DNA of 36,476 bases from Bacillota bacterium (lineage in GTDB: Bacteria > Bacillota > Clostridia > Saccharofermentanales > UBA5734): positions 1 through 36,476 of the forward strand of contig JAKPNJ010000306.1 in NCBI GenBank assembly GCA_029548445.1, read 5' to 3'. The first letter of the stretch is position 1; the number at the start of each line of letters is the position of its first letter. Both the position numbers and the translations under genes were made by a program. This document shows, piece after piece, positions 21,817-29,754 of this stretch. The notes beneath the pieces are model-generated. The model ran no database searches and was not told where the DNA came from. It saw only the letters and a program-made list of their open reading frames with translations.

Positions 21817-23151
21817 ATGGCGGCATTTCGGGGACCGGACCTCCGGGCGGGGATCGAGGCCGTCCTGCGCCGTCTCCGGAACCTGCGGGATTCTTTCCTT
21901 GCATCCGAAAAATCGGACAATCCGCCCGACGATCCCTCGGACGGGACCGGCATCGGCCTGGCGCCGACGGTCGACGCCGGGGGGGCCTTCACGGCCTTTG
22001 TCCCGAGACCTGCCGAGGAGATCGCCAATCCGCCGGGGAATCCCGCGCCGGCTTCTCCACCCCCTTCCGGTTCTTTCCCCGCTCCCCCCGATGCAGGGGA
22101 AACCGCCGGCGACCGGACGGCCGAACCCCGCAGGCCGGTCATCCGGGAAACCCTGGAACGCCTTGCGTCCATCCGGTCCGCTGCCCGGGCCCGGGCCCAG
22201 TCTGCCCGGACCACCGACGAGGCGGAGGGAGACGCCGGGATCCGCGAGGCCCTGGCCCGCATTTCGGTTGTGGCCTTCATCGGGCCCAGCGGGACCGGCA
22301 AGAGCACCCGGGCCCTGGCTGTGGCCCACCGGGAACAGATCCACCACATCATCGACGACGGCCTGCTGATCCATGGCGGCCGCATCGTGGCGGGCCTGTC
22401 CGCCAAGCGGGCGGCTTCCCGGCTGGAATCGGTGCGCCAGGCCCTGTTCGTGGACGACAGCCGGTCCCGGGGCATGCGCCGCTCCCTGGTAGCCGCCGGG
22501 CCGCAGGTCCTGATGGTGCTCGGTACCTCGGACGCCATGGTGGACAAGATCTGCGAGAATCTCTGGCTTCCCGCCCCGGCCCGCCGGATCCGGATCGAGG
22601 AGGTCAGCTCCGAGGACGAAATCCGCATGGCCATGCACACACGGCAGCGGGAAGGAAAGCACACGATCCCGGTGCCCAGCATGGAGATCAAGCATGAATT
22701 CTCGGGATACTTTTCCGATCCGCTGCACCGGCTCCGGGCGCGCAGGGCCCGGGACCGGGGAGGCCCCCTGCCGGCCGAGACGGAGAGGACCGTGGTCCGG
22801 CCGACTTTCTCGGGGCTCGGTCGGTACAGCATTTCCGACGAGGCCATGCGGGACATGACCCGCCTGGTGCTCCGGAAGGTGCGGGGCGTGGCGGACCTGA
22901 CCGGTTTCGAGATCCATCCCCAGGCCTATGGCGTGGACCTGTCGGCGGAACTCTGCCTGTATTACGGGGCCAATGCCCAGCAGGTCCTCCGGGAAGTCCA
23001 GCAGCGCCTGATTCATGACATCGAGGAACTGACGGCCATCAATGTCCTGAGCGTTTCGGTCCGGGCCCGGAAGGTTGTCCACGCCCCGACGGCCCAGGGG
23101 AGTCCTGTCGGATCGTCCGGCCGACCCTCACGTCGGACGGATGCCGGCTGA
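21817..23151 (+). CDS. P-loop NTPase fused to an Asp23/Gls24 domain
   Basis: The 444-residue protein has three parts. Residues 1-145 are low-complexity and Pro/Ala/Ser-rich after a short helical start. Residues 148-340 form a P-loop domain, with Walker A GPSGTGKS at 156-163 and later VLMVLGTSDAMVDKI; the fold resembles small-molecule kinases. Residues about 347-430 match the Asp23/Gls24 alkaline-shock domain (YSISDEAMRDMTRLVLRKV, then EVQQRLIHDIEEL). I recall similar fusions in Clostridia without a known role. Asp23 proteins sit at the membrane in envelope stress, so an ATP-dependent envelope factor is an inference. The start is supported by CAGGGAGGACGG upstream. The last 24 bases overlap a convergent gene. 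Confidence 0.82.
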   Translation: MAAFRGPDLRAGIEAVLRRLRNLRDSFLASEKSDNPPDDPSDGTGIGLAPTVDAGGAFTAFVPRPAEEIANPPGNPAPASPPPSGSFPAPPDAGETAGDRTAEPRRPVIRETLERLASIRSAARARAQSARTTDEAEGDAGIREALARISVVAFIGPSGTGKSTRALAVAHREQIHHIIDDGLLIHGGRIVAGLSAKRAASRLESVRQALFVDDSRSRGMRRSLVAAGPQVLMVLGTSDAMVDKICENLWLPAPARRIRIEEVSSEDEIRMAMHTRQREGKHTIPVPSMEIKHEFSGYFSDPLHRLRARRARDRGGPLPAETERTVVRPTFSGLGRYSISDEAMRDMTRLVLRKVRGVADLTGFEIHPQAYGVDLSAELCLYYGANAQQVLREVQQRLIHDIEELTAINVLSVSVRARKVVHAPTAQGSPVGSSGRPSRRTDAG

Positions 23152-24285
23152 CCCGGCCGACGGCGAGAATCGCGCGAGTCCCGCCGGACCCATGGCCCTG
23201 GCCAGGGAGAATCCCCACAATTGGGCCTGCCCCGCATCCTGCCCGAACCATGAGAGGGCCGTTTCCCGAATGGCTTCCAGGCCGCCGGGACCCGGCTCCG
23301 GCACCACATCCGGATACACAATCCGGAAGAGGCGCTCGATCCAGGTATCCACGGGATACACATCGGTCCGGATGCCGGCATACAGCAGGACGCAGTCGGC
23401 CACCTTGTCCCCCACCCCCGGCAGGGCCTTGAGCCGCCGGGCGGCCTCCCCGGGAGACTCGTCCCGCAGGGACGCCGCGAACGCCGCCATGCCGCCCTCG
23501 CCCTGGGCCGCAGCCCAGTCGGCGACGGCGAAGACGGCGGGACAGCGATACCCCCCGAAGGCTTCGGGACACCGGGCTCCCGGCCGGCAGGCGCCGGGCG
23601 GATTCCCGCGGCAGGAGCCAGGGCGGAAGGCCATGAGCCGTTCGGGATCGGGAAAGCCGAACAGGGGGCCCCGGTCCGGTTCCAGCAGGCGGGCCAGGGG
23701 ACTCCGGACCCGTTCTCCGCAGCCGATGCACAGGGCTTCGACCAGGGACCGGATCCGGGGGATGTGGTTCCGGGCCGATAGGATAAAGGAGACCAGGGTC
23801 TCGAACAGGGGCTGGCGGAGCAGCCGGATGCCGCCGCAGGCCAGGACCGCCTCCCGGTGGAAGGCGTCCCGGGCCACCCGCCGCCGGAGGGCTTCTTCCG
23901 GCTCTCCGAGCCGCAGGGTCCGGATCCAGAATGCCGCATCCTCCGGCAGGACTCCTCTCAGGAGCAGGCGGCCTGGCCTGTCGGGCGAGGCCGGGTCCGG
24001 CCCGGGGGGATCGTATGCCAGGTTGGCCAGTCGGGTACCGCAGAGGCCCGTGACGCTGCCGTCCGGCTCCGGACGGAAGCGAAAGGCCTGTCCGCCCATC
24101 AGTGTGCCGACGGGATCCAGTCGTTCCGCGAGGCCGTCCCCGGTGGGATCCGCGATTTCCAGCGACGGCAGGCGCTCTCCCCGGAAGGCCGCGAAGACCT
24201 CCCGGAAGGGGATTCCTGTATAATCAGGGGGAGCCCGGCGGGGCGCCGGTTCGGAAGGAGTGTCGGAATCCATGAAGGAACGCAT
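23128..24285 (-). CDS. OGG1-like DNA glycosylase/AP lyase with Cys-rich insert
   Basis: The product, up to 385 residues, is an 8-oxoguanine-type glycosylase of the HhH-GPD superfamily. The N-terminal part has GGQAFRFRPEPDGSVTG. The helix-hairpin-helix motif LKALPGVGDKVADCVLLYAG holds the likely catalytic lysine K294, and YPVDTWIERL the catalytic aspartate D313. An insert at about 223-249, before the expected GFRA-type turn, carries C225, C233, C239 and C248. That is unusual for OGG1 and could bind a metal. The start is uncertain: the frame reaches back to ATGs at 24285 and 24273, which overlap the start of the divergent DUF6062 gene, and neither has a good ribosome site. The 3' end overlaps its neighbour by 24 bases. 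Confidence 0.85.
   Translation of the reverse strand: MRSFMDSDTPSEPAPRRAPPDYTGIPFREVFAAFRGERLPSLEIADPTGDGLAERLDPVGTLMGGQAFRFRPEPDGSVTGLCGTRLANLAYDPPGPDPASPDRPGRLLLRGVLPEDAAFWIRTLRLGEPEEALRRRVARDAFHREAVLACGGIRLLRQPLFETLVSFILSARNHIPRIRSLVEALCIGCGERVRSPLARLLEPDRGPLFGFPDPERLMAFRPGSCRGNPPGACRPGARCPEAFGGYRCPAVFAVADWAAAQGEGGMAAFAASLRDESPGEAARRLKALPGVGDKVADCVLLYAGIRTDVYPVDTWIERLFRIVYPDVVPEPGPGGLEAIRETALSWFGQDAGQAQLWGFSLARAMGPAGLARFSPSAGSAGIRPT
24219..24224 (+). promoter_or_regulatory. -10 element for the DUF6062 gene
   Basis: A perfect TATAAT lies 47 bases before the DUF6062 ATG, within the coding frame of the divergent glycosylase as drawn. No -35 match is visible. On the minus strand the same patch reads ATTATACA and might also drive the glycosylase from a downstream start. 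Confidence 0.55.
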
Positions 24286-25009
24286 TTACACCATCCCTGT
24301 CAATGACGCGTTTGCGGCGGCCGGCGAATGTCCCCTCTGCTCCCTGGAGGACCGGTTGTCCGAGGACCTCGTGGGCTATTTCCTCGGTCCGTCGCTGATG
24401 GAGCCCGATGTCCGGACCACGACCAACGCCCGGGGTTTTTGCCGGGACCACCTGGCCCGGCTCTACAACCGGCAGGAGAACCGGCTGGGCCTGGGCCTCA
24501 TGCTGCATACCCACCTGGCGGACCTGGACCGGGACATCCTCGACCGGATGAAGCGGTTGGGCGGGGTTGCCGGCGGCCTGTTCCGGCGGAAGGAGGCCAC
24601 GGACCCCCTGCGGAAGCTGGCCGCCCATCTCGAGGAACGCCGGAACGCCTGCGCCCTGTGCGACCGGATCAACGCCACCATGGACCGGTATGTGGACGTG
24701 ATCCTCTGGCAGTATTTCAACGAGCGGGAGTTCCGGGCCCGGTTCGACGCCTGCGAGGGATTCTGTCTTCGCCACCTGTCCCTGCTGCTGTCGGGAGCGT
24801 CCCGGTACCTGGACGCCCGGCAGGCCGGCGAAATGGCGGAAGCCCTCCGGCGGATCCAGGAGGCCTGCCTGTCCCGCCTGGAAGCGGATGTGGAATGGTT
24901 CACCCTGAAATTCGACTACAAAAACCATGACAAGCCCTGGGGCAACTCCCGGGACGCCCTGCCCAGGGCCATCCGGCGCCTTCACGGGACATCGGACCTC
25001 CAGCGCTGA
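24272..25009 (+). CDS. DUF6062 family protein
   Basis: The 245-residue soluble protein matches the Clostridial DUF6062 family of unknown function. It has four paired Cys/His elements: CPLC (20-23), GFCRDHL, CALC and GFCLRHL. The CxxC and CxxH pairs suggest one or two structural metal sites. The rest is largely helical. The ATG at 24272 is preferred: GGAAGGAG ends eleven bases before it, while the GTG at 24260 overlaps that site. The gene has its own promoter and ends overlapping the convergent methyltransferase gene by 28 bases. No partner is evident from context. Confidence 0.85.
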   Translation: MKERIYTIPVNDAFAAAGECPLCSLEDRLSEDLVGYFLGPSLMEPDVRTTTNARGFCRDHLARLYNRQENRLGLGLMLHTHLADLDRDILDRMKRLGGVAGGLFRRKEATDPLRKLAAHLEERRNACALCDRINATMDRYVDVILWQYFNEREFRARFDACEGFCLRHLSLLLSGASRYLDARQAGEMAEALRRIQEACLSRLEADVEWFTLKFDYKNHDKPWGNSRDALPRAIRRLHGTSDLQR

Positions 25010-26349
25010 GCCCCCATCCAGAGGGCGCCGTACGTCGCGGCCGCCGACTCCAGCGCACCAGACAGGCGATCCGGCGCGTCCGCCGGCGGCAGCACCCCGG
25101 CGCGTCCGGTATGCCGGACCAGCAGCGACGCCAGGGTATCGGGATCGGAAACCTGGAATACAACGGGGGCCTGGACGGACAGTTCCAGGGATTCGGCCGC
25201 CGCCCCGGCTTCCGACGGCGTCCAGGGATGGGATCGCCGGAGGACCAGGGGGCTTCGCCCGTCGGCCGCTTCGTCCGGGAGACCGTCGGCCAGGAGGTCG
25301 GGGGACAGGCCGTCGGCGTCCAGGACCGGGCAGTTGTCCAGGGAATCGGGACGCCGCAGGGCCAGGACCGGGGAAGCCAGCCATTCGTCCGGGGCCAACG
25401 CCGGCAGGCGGAACTGGCGGTCCGCCGCATCCCCCCTGTCCATTCCGTCCGGACGGGACAGCCGGGCGGCCAGGGCAGCCAGGTGGTCCGGGGTCGTGCC
25501 GCAGCAGCCGCCCGCCAGCCATACGCCCTGGCCAACCAGGCCCGCCATGGCATCGGCAAAATCGACCGGTCCCATGGGAAAGACGGCCCGTCCATCCTTC
25601 AGTTCCGGCATCCCGGCGTTGGGCTTGGCGGCCAGGGGCACCCGGGCCGCAGCCAGGGCCCGGCCGAAGGGCCCGGCCATGGCGTCGGGACCGGTGGAGC
25701 AGTTGGCGCCGACGGCATCGGCGCCCAGGGCCTGGAGCGTCACGACGCAGGCTTCCAGCGGATTGCCCGACAGGGTCCGTCCCTCCGGGCCGAACGTGAG
25801 GGTCACCACCACGGGATAATCCCCCGTGTCCCGGACGGCCAATAGGGCGGCCCTGGCTTGGGCCAGGTCCATCATGGTCTCCAGGACGAACAGGTCCGCG
25901 CCGCCGTCGGCCAGGGCCCGGGCCTGGCGCCGGTACACGCCCCGCAGGGCGTCGAACGACAGGTCGCCTCCCGGCGGCAGGAAGGCGCCGGTGGGGGCCA
26001 GGTCGCCGGCGACCAGCCGCCTCCTTCCGGGGAATCCGGCCGTGACCCGATCCCGGACGGAGACCGACAGCGCCGAGAGCGACCGGTTCAGCCGGGCTGC
26101 CTCGTCCGGGTCCGCGCCGTGGTGTGCCAGCTTGATTTCGCTGCCGCCGAACGAGAAGACGTAGACAATCTCGGACCCGGCCCGGAAGTAGGCCTCCTGG
26201 ATTGCGGACAGCCGGTCCGGATGGGCCAGGGCATGGCGCTCCGGGCAGGCGCCGGCCGGCATGCCCTGCTGCTGCAGCAGGGTTCCCGTGGCCCCGTCCA
26301 GCAGGACAGGCCCCGGGGCGATCCACTCTTTCCATTCTTTCCGGTTCAT
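24982..26349 (-). CDS. Homocysteine S-methyltransferase domain protein
   Basis: The 455-residue protein has at 10-300 the barrel domain of MetH and BHMT that activates homocysteine on zinc for methyl transfer. The three zinc cysteines fit C217 (GANCSTGP) and C282, C283 (GGCCGTTPDHL); VLLDGATGTLLQQQGM opens the domain. Residues 300-455 are a region I do not recognise. A stretch PVVFQVSDPDTLASLLV faintly recalls the folate-binding barrel of MetH, so it may be a decayed remnant. No folate, cobalamin or activation domain is complete. The methyl donor is therefore unclear. AAGGGGGG precedes the ATG, which overlaps the stop of the solute-binding protein gene as ATGA. Confidence 0.86.
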   Translation of the reverse strand: MNRKEWKEWIAPGPVLLDGATGTLLQQQGMPAGACPERHALAHPDRLSAIQEAYFRAGSEIVYVFSFGGSEIKLAHHGADPDEAARLNRSLSALSVSVRDRVTAGFPGRRRLVAGDLAPTGAFLPPGGDLSFDALRGVYRRQARALADGGADLFVLETMMDLAQARAALLAVRDTGDYPVVVTLTFGPEGRTLSGNPLEACVVTLQALGADAVGANCSTGPDAMAGPFGRALAAARVPLAAKPNAGMPELKDGRAVFPMGPVDFADAMAGLVGQGVWLAGGCCGTTPDHLAALAARLSRPDGMDRGDAADRQFRLPALAPDEWLASPVLALRRPDSLDNCPVLDADGLSPDLLADGLPDEAADGRSPLVLRRSHPWTPSEAGAAAESLELSVQAPVVFQVSDPDTLASLLVRHTGRAGVLPPADAPDRLSGALESAAATYGALWMGAQRWRSDVP

Positions 26350-27995
26350 GGGTCGTCCCCCCTTGGCTCCCAGTCGTCGGGTCCGTCCGGCACAGCCTCC
26401 CCGTCGGGGGTCGGCGAGGCCTCCGGATCCGGCGTCGGCGCCGCCCGGGATGCTTCCGGCCTGTCCCGCAGGTCCGACAGCGGCAGCACCGATCCGTCCG
26501 GGGACAGAAAACGGAGGAACGACAGCCGGTCGGTCCAACTGCCCGCGATCCGGGACAGGGGATGTCCCATGGGGTTGACCAGGAGGCCCGACAGGCGGCG
26601 ACTGGTAACGAAGGCCTGGCGGCGCAGCGCCACCAGGACCCCGTCGGTGTCGGCCGGAAGGGGGCCGGACCGGCTCGTTTCCACGACGGCGTCCGGCGGC
26701 AGCCGGTTGTCCAGGGCCGCCGGCAACAGGAGCAGGTCATACACGCCGCCATACCAGGCGAGATTCGCCAGGAGGGGAAACCCCTCGTCCGCCAGGATGC
26801 AGGGAATTCCCGCAGCCACCAGCCGATCCTTCATGTCCCGGGCCAGGGCCCCGATCCGGAAGGCCTGGTCCTCTTCCATCTCCCTGGGGTACAGGATTTC
26901 CAGGGGGGCGACTCCCACCCAGGTCCTGCCCACGGTTGCAGAACGACCGGCCGCCACGGCCAGGATTCCGTTCCGCAGGGCGGGATCCGACAGGGGAGAC
27001 GATTCCGGGGCGTCGCGGTTCGCGAACAGGTAGATGTCCGGATTGCCCTCGTAGGGCGTAAAACGGAATCCCGGCATGGCCGGGATCCTGGCCTCGGTCC
27101 GGTCGTCCAGGGGGATCCGGGCCATGTCGATGTCGCCTGACATCAAATCCCGGACCAGGTGGGCGTCATCGGAAAGGACCAGCCGAACCCGCTCCACCGG
27201 ATGGATCCGCCCGTTCCGAAGCACCAGCTCGGCCCCGTTTTCCGACAGGGCATCCAGCCGGAAATCGCCGCTGCCGACCGGTTCCAGCAGGCGTTCCCGG
27301 ATCCGGTAGGCCTGCCCGGGATCATACCGGTAGAACGCCCGGTCCAGGATGCCGAATGAGAAAAGCGAGAAGTCCGGCTCCGGTTCGGGGACTGCGAAGG
27401 TAAACCGGACGACACCGGCGCCGACCGCCCCCGACCCGTTCGCTTCTTCCCCGGCTTCATCCGCCACGACTTCCTCCACCGCGGCCAGGGCGCCGAACCG
27501 GCCCTTGTGGGGACCATCATAGGAGGCATCCATCAGGGTTTGGTATGTAAAGACCACATCGGCGGCCTCCACAGGCCGGCCATCGGGGAAGGTATGGCCT
27601 TCCTCCAGGAAAAAGGACAGGGAGGTACCGCCCGGGGACACCTCCCACTTCCGGGCCAGCCCGGGCAGGAGCCCGCCCTCGGGATCCAGGGTCACGAGGG
27701 GTTCGAAGACCAGGCCGCAGAGGTCCAGTTCCGCTTCCGAGGATGCGTACAGGGGGTTGAGGCTGGCCAGGGGGCCCCGAACGCCTGCCGCCAGGACCCG
27801 TTCCCGTCGGAAGGCCGCGACGGGCACCCGATCCAGGAGCGCCTCCGCTTCCCGAACTCCTTCGGCCTTCCTGGGCAGCAGGAGTCCTGCGGCCGCCGCC
27901 AGGGATCCCGCCAGCAGGACGGCCAGGACGGCGGGAACCCACCGGAACCGTCTCCGGATCCGGCTGGGGGACCGTCCTTTCCTGTGACCGGCCAT
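26346..27995 (-). CDS. Membrane-anchored family 5 solute-binding protein
   Basis: The 549-residue protein matches the peptide/nickel-type extracellular solute-binding family (SBP_bac_5). Typical stretches are LNPLYASSEAELDLCGLVFE, LLPGLARKWEVSPGG, and FPDGRPVEAADVVFTYQTL. A basic N-terminus and one hydrophobic helix (about 22-42) anchor it; there is no lipobox cysteine, which is unusual for this family in Gram-positives. The C-terminus is Pro/Asp/Glu-rich. The start at 27995 has AAGGGAG at the right distance; a GTG at 28010 overlaps that site. No permease or ATPase of an importer is nearby. The gene is coupled to the homocysteine methyltransferase, hinting at a methionine- or peptide-related role, but this is only context. 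Confidence 0.85.
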   Translation of the reverse strand: MAGHRKGRSPSRIRRRFRWVPAVLAVLLAGSLAAAAGLLLPRKAEGVREAEALLDRVPVAAFRRERVLAAGVRGPLASLNPLYASSEAELDLCGLVFEPLVTLDPEGGLLPGLARKWEVSPGGTSLSFFLEEGHTFPDGRPVEAADVVFTYQTLMDASYDGPHKGRFGALAAVEEVVADEAGEEANGSGAVGAGVVRFTFAVPEPEPDFSLFSFGILDRAFYRYDPGQAYRIRERLLEPVGSGDFRLDALSENGAELVLRNGRIHPVERVRLVLSDDAHLVRDLMSGDIDMARIPLDDRTEARIPAMPGFRFTPYEGNPDIYLFANRDAPESSPLSDPALRNGILAVAAGRSATVGRTWVGVAPLEILYPREMEEDQAFRIGALARDMKDRLVAAGIPCILADEGFPLLANLAWYGGVYDLLLLPAALDNRLPPDAVVETSRSGPLPADTDGVLVALRRQAFVTSRRLSGLLVNPMGHPLSRIAGSWTDRLSFLRFLSPDGSVLPLSDLRDRPEASRAAPTPDPEASPTPDGEAVPDGPDDWEPRGDDP

Positions 27996-28045
27996 GGGGT
28001 CTCCCTTCACGGCGAATTATCGCGGGTTCGGGCCGCTTTTCTGCG

Positions 28046-28054
28046 ATTATACCA
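28046..28054 (-). promoter_or_regulatory. Extended -10 promoter for the solute-binding protein unit
   Basis: On the minus strand TGG followed by TATAAT (28051-28046) forms an extended -10 element about 50 bases before the ATG. No -35 match is seen at 16-18 bases. A second hexamer GATAAT (28021-28016) lies closer but would leave almost no leader. Confidence 0.6.
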
Positions 28055-28175
28055 CCGCACCCCGGCTCCGGTATCGTCCGGATCCCGGAAGGGAGACTGC
28101 GGCGCGTGTCGTGGGTGACTGCGGGAGAATGGCGGAGCCTGCATGATGGGAAAATGAGATAAATGGCCGGAATGA

Positions 28176-28184
28176 TGGTACGAT
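28176..28184 (+). promoter_or_regulatory. Extended -10 promoter for the export operon
   Basis: TGG plus TACGAT (28179-28184) lies 55 bases before the adaptor ATG. It is divergent from the extended -10 at 28046-28054, about 125 bases away. ATGATGG occurs at 28143-28149 and 28172-28178, the second copy running into this element. Confidence 0.5.
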
Positions 28185-28239
28185 GGACCGGTCCGGTATC
28201 GGACGGGATATGGGCAGGAAGCGGACGGAGGCGAACGCC

Positions 28240-29754
28240 ATGGATACGGGCAAGACGAGAAACCGGGCCAGGTCCCGCCGGCGCATATTGGCGCTGGTGC
28301 TGGTGCTGGCCGTGGCGGGAGCCGGCACCTGGGTCATCCTCGAGCGACGGAACCGGCTGCCGGAGGTCCGGGTCGGCGTGGTATCCCGGGGGGACATCGT
28401 CTCCCGGATGATGGTGACGGCCGAAATCCGTCCGCGGGAAACCCAGCAGGCCTTTGTGACATCCCAGCGCATCGAGGCCTTTCATGTGGAGGTCGGCGAC
28501 CGGGTCCGGAAGGGCGACCTCCTGGTGACCTTTGACAACAGCTTGCTTGAGGAAGCAGCGGCGGACGCGACGGATGCCCGGGAGACGGCCGAAGCCGCCG
28601 CGGAACAGGCCCGGTCCGGCCTGGAGGCCGCCGAGAAGGCCCGGGCCGCCCGGGAACGCGAACTGGACAACCAGGTCGATGACCTGCAGGCATCCGTTGC
28701 TGCGCTCCAGGCGGAAATCGCGCGGCTGTCCGAGACGGTTTCCGGCCTGCTGGACGATCTTCCCCTGCCCGATGACGGCGGCGGCGACGGCGGCGGCGCC
28801 GAAGACCCGGCCGACAATCCGTCCTCTCCCATTCTCGAGGCCCTGGGGGTGACCCTGGGAGAACTTGGCGATACCATTTCCGTGCTGGTGGGCGTCATCG
28901 CCGGCAGCGGCCTGTCCCAGACCCTGGACCCGACGCTCCAGCTCCAGGCCGTCGTAACCCAGGCAGAAGCCCTGGCGACCCAGGCCCGGGCGGGGGAAAC
29001 CCAGGCCCTGGAAGCCCTCGACAAGGCGGTTCCCGAAATTCGGGCCGAAATGGACGGCATCGTGGTGGAGGTCAACACCAGCGCCAAGGAGACCATGGAC
29101 AACCTGGTGACAGCCGGCAGCACGGTCGGAGACACCTCCGGCCTCGACCTGTCGGCCCTGCTGGGCCAGTACGGCGGATCCTCCCTGTCCGGCCTCGCCG
29201 GGCTCGGGAACCTGTCCGGTTCGTCCCTGTCGGGATCCCAGGCCCCGGTCCCCCTGGTCCGAATCCTGTCGGACCAGGACCTGGTGGCGGCGTTCAAGGC
29301 CAACCGGTACGACGCTGTCCGCATCCGGGAAGGGCAGGAGGTCCAGTACACCCAGGAGGGAAAAGCCTATTCCGGAACCGTGGTCCGGAAAGGCCTGGTG
29401 GCGGTGTCGTCGGCCTCGACCTCCGGCGTGGAGCCCATGCTGGACATCGAGATGAGCCTCGGGGGCGAGGACCTGTCGGCCCTGATCATGGGCTTCACCA
29501 TTGACGCCGAAATCGTCGTGGCCCAGTCCGAGAATGTCCTGAAGATTCCGGCCGAGGCCCTCAAGCGGGAGCGGGACCAGTATTTCGTATTCGTCCTGGA
29601 CGACGAGGGGGTTCTCTCCCGCCGGAACCTTGCACCCGGCATCCAGTCCGACGCGGAGGCCGAGATCCTGTCGGGCCTCGTGGAGGGGGAGCGCATCGTG
29701 CTGAACCCCTCCAACTCCCTGGCCGACGGCCAGCGGGTCCGGGAGCGGCCATGA
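28240..29754 (+). CDS. MacA/HlyD-like export adaptor subunit
   Basis: The 504-residue protein should link the ATPase/permease pair to the outer face of the membrane. A basic start and one hydrophobic helix (about 15-34) anchor it. The first barrel-sandwich half follows (VEVGDRVRKGDLLVTFDNSLL), then a long alanine-rich coiled coil. A Gly/Asp-rich stretch and a Gly/Ser/Leu-rich stretch (LSALLGQYGGSSLSGLAGLG) interrupt the helical hairpin region. The C-terminal barrels include LKIPAEALKRERDQYFVFVL. The middle is longer and more low-complexity than usual MacA. The ATG at 28240 has GGAGG eight bases upstream, better than two earlier in-frame ATGs. The stop overlaps the ATPase start as ATGA. Confidence 0.87.
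   Translation: MDTGKTRNRARSRRRILALVLVLAVAGAGTWVILERRNRLPEVRVGVVSRGDIVSRMMVTAEIRPRETQQAFVTSQRIEAFHVEVGDRVRKGDLLVTFDNSLLEEAAADATDARETAEAAAEQARSGLEAAEKARAARERELDNQVDDLQASVAALQAEIARLSETVSGLLDDLPLPDDGGGDGGGAEDPADNPSSPILEALGVTLGELGDTISVLVGVIAGSGLSQTLDPTLQLQAVVTQAEALATQARAGETQALEALDKAVPEIRAEMDGIVVEVNTSAKETMDNLVTAGSTVGDTSGLDLSALLGQYGGSSLSGLAGLGNLSGSSLSGSQAPVPLVRILSDQDLVAAFKANRYDAVRIREGQEVQYTQEGKAYSGTVVRKGLVAVSSASTSGVEPMLDIEMSLGGEDLSALIMGFTIDAEIVVAQSENVLKIPAEALKRERDQYFVFVLDDEGVLSRRNLAPGIQSDAEAEILSGLVEGERIVLNPSNSLADGQRVRERP

Noticed and set aside
19761-22856. A minus-strand open frame of about 1030 codons opposite NUDIX, YigZ, yebC and the Asp23 fusion
   Set aside because: Same cause; its translation is compositionally biased and contains no family motif.
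24260-24271. GTG start for the DUF6062 protein at 24260
   Set aside because: The GTG overlaps the GGAAGGAG ribosome site; the ATG at 24272 is better placed.
27996-28010. GTG start at 28010 for the solute-binding protein
   Set aside because: It overlaps the AAGGGAG site that serves the ATG read from 27995.
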